10,811 nt of DNA from Flavobacteriales bacterium. Lineage in GTDB: Bacteria; Bacteroidota; Bacteroidia; Flavobacteriales_D; Parvicellaceae. This document shows, one piece after another, positions 1 to 6,300 of this stretch. Numbering within the stretch: the stretch's first letter is position 1; each line of letters begins with the position of its first letter. The position numbers and the translations under genes are program-made. Below the pieces are notes generated by a model that did no database searches, had not been told where the DNA came from, and was given only the letters and a program-made list of their open reading frames with translations. The DNA lies in the NCBI GenBank assembly GCA_015488785.1, contig WFNC01000553.1, positions 1-10,811 of the forward strand. The letters run 5' to 3'.

Positions 1-31
1 CTGCTAATGTAGGTTGATTATATCTTTTCAT
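1..31 (-). CDS. Possible 5' end of an unknown gene, cut by the window edge
   Basis: An ATG on the minus strand at 29-31 opens a reading frame that stays open to the window edge and would encode MKRYNQPTLA. A TATATTTG sequence, which fits the Bacteroidota -7 promoter consensus TAnnTTTG, lies three bases upstream of the ATG. If used, it would give a leaderless or nearly leaderless transcript. Only ten residues are visible, so no family can be named and chance is a real alternative. The orientation matches every other gene in the window. I see no matching -33 element. Confidence 0.3.
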   Translation of the reverse strand, partial: MKRYNQPTLA

Positions 32-34
32 AGT

Positions 35-42
35 CAAATATA
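35..42 (-). promoter_or_regulatory. Candidate Bacteroidota -7 box
   Basis: The minus strand reads TATATTTG, a full match to TAnnTTTG. No TTG or TTTG stands at the expected distance upstream (about positions 60-68), so only half of the promoter is supported. In DNA this AT-rich such matches arise by chance. Confidence 0.18.
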
Positions 43-142
43 CAACTTTATTAATTGATAATCAGTTATATAAGTGATTTTTTTGAAATAAATTTGACTT
101 TTTTACCTTGCAACGGTCTTAAAATTTTATACAACTAAGTAA

Positions 143-255
143 CACCAACAATTTGGGGCATTCCTACCTGTCTCGACTTTTGTTGGGAGGACTTCCCACT
201 TCCCGCCCCTTTATCCATAGCTGATTCATATAATTCAACGCGTTCTTATATGAAT
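143..255. other. GC-richer structured intergenic island of unknown nature
   Basis: The stretch from the left edge to the terminator at 294 has no gene apart from the possible start at 1-31. Within it, about 143-210 is clearly richer in G and C than its AT-rich surroundings. It contains the perfect 7-base inverted repeat CCAACAA (145-151) / TTGTTGG (180-186), the pair GGGGC (155-159) / GCCCC (205-209), and the short hairpin TGGGA/TCCCA around 185-197. A second hairpin follows: ATTCATATAA (224-233) / TTATATGAAT (246-255), whose loop holds the palindrome AACGCGTT (237-244). It could be a relic of a mobile or intergenic repeat, a structured leader for the gene starting at position 31, or a small RNA. 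I do not recognise it as a named family. Confidence 0.4.
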
Positions 256-293
256 AATGCGAGTTAAGCAAGTACACCATAATAATAAGTGTA

Positions 294-328
294 AAAAATC
301 CGTTTATAAGTTTTATAAACGGATTTTT
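294..328 (-). terminator. Strong intrinsic terminator of the giant protease gene
   Basis: A perfect 16-base stem, AAAAATCCGTTTATAA (294-309) and its complement (313-328), closes a three-base loop. The A-run on one arm and T-run on the other give a U-tract in either direction, so it could terminate both strands. It starts 18 bases after the stop codon of the protease gene on the minus strand, the usual place for the end of that transcript. Any minus-strand gene further left would therefore need its own promoter. Confidence 0.88.
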
Positions 329-346
329 GCTACTTGTATAAGAATA

Positions 347-3300
347 TTACTTTTTAATAATTTTCATAGATGCTAATTTTCCATTAATTTCCACTTTCAT
401 AAAATAGGTTCCTATACTTAATTTAGATGTGTCAATAGTAACTTGCGATGTATTATCAGGAACAATATTCATTAATTCTTGCCCTAATAATGAAAATACC
501 TTTATAGAAGTAAAATTCTCATCTGCTTTTAAATTAATACTATTTTCAAAAGGATTAGGATAGTATGTAAAGTTGAATTGTGCTAAATCGTTAATACCTG
601 CCGAAGATGACCAAACAACTGTTTCATTATTTGAAATATTCGATTCTCCATTATCATATACCGATGAAACGTAATAATTATAAGTTCCATAAGAAGGCAA
701 TAAATCTGTATATGTAGGCTGAAAAGAAGTCGCTATAAGCATTCCATCTCTGTATATATTATAATTATTAAAGCTTTCTGTTTCTTTATTAGAAAGTGTA
801 GAATCTGATATTATATTAGTATTATTTTCTTCGCTATTTTGATAATCGCTTCGGTTGGTATTATCACAATTTAATTCTATTAAAGTAAAATCATCAACAT
901 TAACAGTACCTGAACCAGTTCCCATCAAACCAACAACTCCACTCGTAAAAGTATCATCATAAAAAGTTGCAGTTAAAACATTATTAAAATAAATATCAAA
1001 TGTACCATTAGAACTAACTATTTTAACATCATTCCATACATTTGGTCCAGCTATTAATGAATTACTATTTGTCCAACCTTTAATTGTGATCCAAACTCCA
1101 TCAACAATTTTTGATAATTTCCAATTGGCAGAAGTATAATTACAAAACTCCAATGAATAGGTGTTTTCCCAAGCTCCATTGCCATGGTATGTACTAGGAT
1201 CTCCATTAAAATAGACACCTAGCGAACCATCCCAAGAAGTCTTTCTCATTTTAAATTTCATTATATAATTAGAAAATATTTGGGGATAATAACTAGAAGT
1301 TACTGCAGTACCATAATCATGTGAGCCATAATAAACACTTTGGTACACATACCATGATCCTCTTTCAAAGTTCCAAAAATTAGCGTATCCATCATCAAAA
1401 TCTTCATCAATGGTATAACTATTACTATTCCAGTTTAGGGTAACTTCACCATTTGTTTGGTTTAAATTTGCCACTAAACTGTTGGGCGTTTCAACTTTAA
1501 GAGTAGTAAAGGTATCTTTTATCCAAGCACTAGAACTATTATTATCACAATTTGAACGCAAGTACACATCATAACAAGTGTTTTCTTCTAAACCTAATAT
1601 GGTATAAGAGTTTGTATCAACTTGAATTGTTGTTCCTGTCCCTTGTACAAAATCATGTAATCCATATTCAATTTCCCAGTTGGATTCTAGATTTCCAGGT
1701 GTCCATATCAAATCTACACTGTTTTCAGTTTCATTTATAGATGAAAATTTTGTAGGTGCAAAACAAGATATATCAAGACAATTAACTGTAGCGTCCCAAC
1801 CAGCTGAATGTTCATTAACAGAATATGATGATGTAAACCAAAAAGTTAATGCTCCTGTAGGATGAGTTGAGATAAACGAATCTGGAAAATCTATATCATA
1901 AAAACTTCCTCCATAATAAGCTCCTAATAATGTAGAATTTACATCAGGTCCGTTATAAATTTTAAGCGAATCAAACTGATCAACTTCAAAATAGTTAAAA
2001 ATAACTTCAACAGTATTATAACCATCAGAAGGGACAATTGTTGTAACAATACTTTCATCATTAGAATAACTACCGTATTCTCCTCCTGAATCATAAAAAT
2101 GTTGTCCATTACAATAATTTTTATACGTTTTAAAATTTAACGGACCTGCCCAAACACTATCATCCTCTCCTGGGTTTACACCACAATTTGCTCTTATATA
2201 AACATCATAATTAGTATCTTCATTTAATCCGGTTAATGTAAATGGATTTGTGTTTGCTTGAGCAATTACTCCATTTCCAAGTGTAAAACCTGCCAATCCA
2301 TATTCAATTTCCCAAGTAGCTTCTGTACCTCCTGGTGACCAAGATAAATCAACATTATTAAATGAAATACTACTTATATTAAAATTTGTTGGTTTAGGAC
2401 AAGTTGGTGCTTCTATTACTTTAATATCATCAACAGCCATATCACTTTTATAACTAAAACCTCTTATACCTCTAAATCGTATTTGAATACTCCCTGTAAA
2501 AGCATTTAAAACTACTACTTGTTCAATCCAAGGTAATGATTCTGAGGTTTGTTGCTGTCCATCAATTATTAATAAATCATTTGTCCAATTGCCATTGTTT
2601 AAAACATCAACATGTAATGATCCCATAGCAACACCATACATATGATAGTAAAAACTTAATTGTGGTACCGTTAAATTGGAAATATCTATAGTTGGTGTTA
2701 TCAATTCTGCAATATCACCGGTATTCCCATTGCTTGCTTCTGTATAAAAGTAAGTAGAACCGCTATTTGCTTGCGAAGGTCCTGTTCCGGAAGAAGGAGT
2801 TGTACCATAACTTGCTATTCTCCAAGAATAATTACTTGAAGAAGATAAAGGTGTAGCTGACCAACAATTTTCTATTTCGCCATCGCCATTAAAAGCTTCT
2901 ACATCTTCCAAAAATGGTGTTGTATAAATATTACAAATTGTAGAAAAAGAAACTGGTCCAACCCAAATACTATCATCATCGCCAGGGTTTGCTCCACAAA
3001 TTGCTCTTAAATACACATCGTAATCGGTTAAAGGATTTAAGCCGGTTAATGTAAATGGGTTTGTAGTTGCTTGTACATAAGTTCCTGTTCCTTGCGTGAA
3101 TCCTACATTTCCGTATTCAATTTCCCAATTGGTTTCTGTATTTCCATTTGTCCAAGATAAATCAACTGTTGATGCAGTTACATTATTTTCGGTAAAATTA
3201 GTTGGTTGTGGACAGGTTGGTGCTTCAACTACTTTTATATCATCTAATAAGATATCGTTATTATATGGTTCGAAAGGACTATTTTCTGCAATGGTAAATC

Positions 3301-6300
3301 GCAATTGAATATCTCCTGTAATTGTAAATCCAGTTAAAGTATATTCATATGTTTTCCATCCTCCGGTAGTATTTTGTAAATGCAATAAACTATTCCAATT
3401 TGTACCATCAAACAATTCAACATCCAAAGTATTATAATCATCACTTGAAGAATTTACACTAAAAACTGAAAAAGAAACTAAAGGAACTGTTAAATTACTA
3501 ATATCAATCATTGGTGTGGATAATGTACTAATTTCTGATGCTCCATTTGGAGATGAACCATCAATCCAAGCATAATTTGTACCTCCTCCATCGGTATGAT
3601 CGCCTGCATATGATGCTGCATACGCTGCATTAGTATTAAAAATCCAACTTTCAGAACCACTTTCTGACCAACAATTTGGAGTACTATAATTAGCAAAATT
3701 TTCTTCAAATGGTGCTAAATAAGCTCCACATAATGTTGTAAACGTAATTGGCCCAACCCAAGTACTATCATCATCGCCAGGGTTTGCACCACAAATTGCT
3801 CTTATATATACATCGTAATCAGTTAAAGGATTTAAGTTAGTTAATGTATATGGGTTTGTTGTAATGGCAACTGTTGTTCCAGTTCCTTGCGAGAATCCTG
3901 CATTTCCGTATTCAATTTCCCAGTTGGTTTCTGTATTTCCATTTGTCCACGATAATTCAACTGTTGATGCGGTTATATTATTTTGGGTAAAACTACTTGG
4001 CTGCGGACAAGTTGGTGCTTCAATTACCTTTATATCATCAATAGCTATATCACTTTCATAACTATTTCCTCTTATTCCTCTAAATCGTATTTGAATATTT
4101 CCTGTAAAAGCATTTAAAACTAATGCTTGTTCCACCCAAGGTGATGTTCCTGAGGTTTGTTGCTGTCCATCTATTATTATTACATCATTTGTCCAGTTTC
4201 CATTGTTTAAAACATCTACATGTAATGATCCCATATTACTACCATACATATGATAATAAAAACTTAATTGTGGTACTGTTAAATTGGAAAGATCAATTGT
4301 TGGTGTTATCAATTCTGCTACATCACCTATATTACCATTACTTGCTTCCGTAAAAAAGAAAGTAGAACCGCTATTTGCTTGTGAAGGTCCTGTTCCGGTA
4401 GAAGGAGTTGTGCCATAACTTGCTATATTCCATGTATAATTACCTGAAGAAGCAAGAGGTGTAGCTAACCAGCAATTTTCTATTTGGTAATCGCCATTAA
4501 AAGCTTCCACATCTTCTATATAAGGTGCTGTAAAAGTACTACAAAGTGTAGAAAACGTAATTGGACCTATCCAATTGCTATCATCATCACCTGGGTTTGT
4601 TCCACAATTTGCTCTAAGATATACATCATATTTTGTAGAATGATTTAATCCTGATAAAGTAAATGGATTTGTAGTTGCTTGTACATAAGTTCCGGTTCCT
4701 TGATTAAATCCAAAATTTCCATATTCTATTTCCCAAGCTGTTTCGGAATAACCAACATCCCAAGTTAAATCAACGGAATTTACAGTTTCATTAGAAGCTA
4801 TTAAATTAGAAGGTGTAGGGCAAGATTCCCAAAGCACATATTCTGTATTTGTTGAATACGATTCTCCTTGGTTATATTTTGCTCTAACATAATAATAATA
4901 GTTTCCATAAATAGGTAAATTATCGGTGTATGTTTCGAATACTGATGTTGCTACTAATGCTCCATCACGATAAATATAATAGGTTTCAAAATCACTATTC
5001 CCATTATAGTTTGCAGCATCCCAATTTAAAGTTACGTTTCCTGTATTTTGGTCTAAACTTGTTGTTAGATTACTTGGACCAGGTAAACTTTGCGTATAAA
5101 AATAAATTGGCCCATTCCAATTGCTATCATCATCACCTATGTTTGCTCCGCAATTTGCTCTAATATAAACCTGATAAGCTGTATCAGGATTTAATCCTGT
5201 AATTGTATAAGGATTTGAACTTGTTTGAACTAATGTTCCACTTCCTTGTGTAAAACCATATAATCCATATTCAATTTCCCAGTTGGCTTCTAAACCTCCT
5301 GGTGTCCAACTTACCTCTGCCGAATTATACGTAGTATTTACATATATACCAAACGGTTGCGGACAAGAAACTAAGGTTGTTGCGGTTATTGGTCCAACCC
5401 ATAAACTATCATCATCACCTATGTTTGCCCCACAGTTTGCTCTAATATAAAAATCGTATGTAGTATTAGGATTTAATCCAGTAATGGATTGTGGGTTAGT
5501 AGAAGTTTGAAATAATGTTCCGTTTCCTTGACTAAAACCGCTAAGACCATATTCTATTTCCCATGCTGATTCTGAATCACCTGCATTCCAACTCAAATCT
5601 AATGAATTATAACTAATATTTTGTGCTGTAAAACTATTTGGTGTTGGACAAGTTATATTTAAACAAGTTACCGTTGCATCCCAACCATTATAAGTAACAG
5701 AACCATCTGAAATAAACCAAAAAGTTAGCGTTCCATTTGGGTTATTAGATGTAAAAGGACCAGGTATTGTTGAACCGGAAAAAGAACCTAATAATGGAGC
5801 ATTTATATCTGAACCATCGTAAACATATAAATAATCATATCCACTTTCTAAATTAAACGAATTAAAAGTTACCATTACGGTATTATTTCCGGTACTTGGA
5901 GCAATTGTAACAGTATAATTTTCTCCATTTGAATAAGGATTTGACGCTCCTCCTGTATCATAAAAATGATCACCGGAACAAAAATCTACAGCTGTAGTAA
6001 ATGAATTTGAACTAATCCAATCGCTAAAATTACCACTACCACAACTAGATCTAACATACACAACATATTCTGTTGATGAATTTAAACCTGAAATTGTATA
6101 AGGATTTGTAGTTGTTAAAACACCAATTCCTGTTGGCGTGTTTCCTATTGGAACTACTTCTATTTCCCAAGAAGTAGCATTTCCGTTTTCCGTCCAACTC
6201 AACAAAGCGTTATCAATAAGAACATTACTTACAATAACATTGGAAGGTGCTACACAAAATGTAGTAAAACTAAAAGCATTGGAATAAGAACTTGAACCAC

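Noticed and set aside
233..269. Integron attC-like core sites: ATTCAAC (fits RYYYAAC) at 233-239 and GTTAAGC (fits GTTRRRY) at 263-269
   Set aside because: The whole span is only 37 bases, shorter than known attC sites, and I see no internal L boxes or extended imperfect stem. The consensus is loose enough to match by chance.
2126..4543. Repeats as a CRISPR array or insertion element
   Set aside because: The repeats are about 0.8 kb, diverged, in frame and encode MAM and FN3 protein domains, so they are protein-module duplications.
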